64,000 nucleotides of DNA from Halalkalicoccus sp. CGA53 (GTDB lineage Archaea; Halobacteriota; Halobacteria; Halobacteriales; Halalkalicoccaceae). The notes beneath the pieces are model-generated. The model ran no database searches, was not told the origin of the DNA, and was given only the letters and a program-made list of their open reading frames with translations. Position numbers and translations under genes: made by a program. Where the stretch lies: contig NZ_CP144125.1 of NCBI RefSeq assembly GCF_036429475.1, forward strand, positions 62,001-126,000, in the 5' to 3' direction. Position 1 is the first letter of the stretch; each line of letters starts with the position of its first letter. Positions 63,949-64,000 of this stretch are shown in pieces.

Positions 63949-64000
63949 ATGGACGTAAGCCAACACACGCTGGTACCCGAGCACACCGTCATGGACGAGG
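63949..64000 (+). CDS. rpoH: DNA-directed RNA polymerase subunit H (partial)
   Basis: The ATG at 63949 opens MDVSQHTLVPEHTVMDE, the conserved N-terminus of archaeal RpoH (the eukaryotic Rpb5 C-terminal part). Only 17 codons are in the window. In haloarchaea it is the first gene of the large RNA polymerase operon (rpoH, rpoB'', rpoB', rpoA', rpoA''), which should follow to the right. Confidence 0.85.
   Translation, partial: MDVSQHTLVPEHTVMDE

Noticed and set aside
1-64000. Prophage, transposon or integrated plasmid
   Set aside because: No transposase, integrase, replication or capsid genes were seen; the only possible scar is the truncated gene beside tRNA-Asp.

Overview
The window is a high-GC stretch of a haloarchaeal (class Halobacteria) chromosome. 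The evidence is acidic proteins, Tat-type signal peptides (RR motifs) on most exported proteins, PGF-CTERM surface proteins with an archaeosortase A, an S-layer glycoprotein, archaeal L10e, aIF1A and RNA polymerase subunit H, a RAD55/KaiC-type ATPase, MptA, and short TATA-to-start distances that suggest leaderless transcripts. I cannot name the genus from the sequence alone. No CRISPR array, rRNA operon, intact transposon or prophage was seen.

Layout. 1-10 kb: the end of a 2-oxoacid dehydrogenase E1-alpha gene, two gamma-carbonic-anhydrase-like genes, aIF1A, a CBS protein, a PGF-CTERM beta-propeller protein, a membrane-anchored sulfite-oxidase-type molybdoenzyme, a subtilase, an alpha/beta hydrolase and an isoprenylcysteine-methyltransferase-like protein. 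10-16.3 kb: a HAD hydrolase overlapping an SRAP (HMCES/YedK) protein, then a tungstate ABC transporter (tupA-tupB-tupC) with a ModE-like regulator, then an HTH-10 regulator. 16.4-24.9 kb: an NDUFA9-like SDR, tRNA-Ile, FxsA, a DUF255 protein, a TrmB-family regulator, mptA, NAD kinase, an acidic lipoprotein and a KaiC-like ATPase that appears frameshifted. 25-29.5 kb: three overlapping genes (asparagine-synthase-like, alkaline-phosphatase-superfamily, DegT-like), each lacking key catalytic residues of its family. This is the most unusual locus in the window. 29.8-39 kb: tRNA-Phe, a DUF7504 protein, an unrecognised Tat protein, archaeosortase A, the S-layer glycoprotein, a decayed VapBC pair and a second PGF-CTERM surface protein. 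38.7-46.4 kb: L10e, an ATP-grasp ligase, Hsp20, the divergent GAPDH pair (type II and type I), a cysteine-synthase-like gene, pgk and a cation exchanger. 46.5-61 kb: an M29-like aminopeptidase, an exported repeat protein coupled to an RND exporter, a CinA-like protein, an HVO_0476-type zinc-finger protein, two isoaspartyl-methyltransferase genes, an MBL hydrolase, an MFS carrier and a complete E1-alpha/E1-beta pair. 61-64 kb: a C69 dipeptidase-like protein, a probable 5'-truncated gene beside tRNA-Asp, and the start of rpoH.

Functional themes. (1) Cell surface: archaeosortase A lies next to its probable main substrate, the S-layer glycoprotein, and three PGF-CTERM proteins are encoded within about 36 kb. 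(2) Central carbon metabolism: gapII, gapI and pgk are clustered, and E1 genes of 2-oxoacid dehydrogenases lie near both ends. (3) Tungsten/molybdenum: the tungstate importer, its regulator and a molybdopterin oxidoreductase are all in the window, with inverted repeats around the transporter-regulator junction. (4) Gene decay: an antitoxin, a PIN toxin, a KaiC-like ATPase and a tRNA-adjacent gene carry frameshifts or lost starts.
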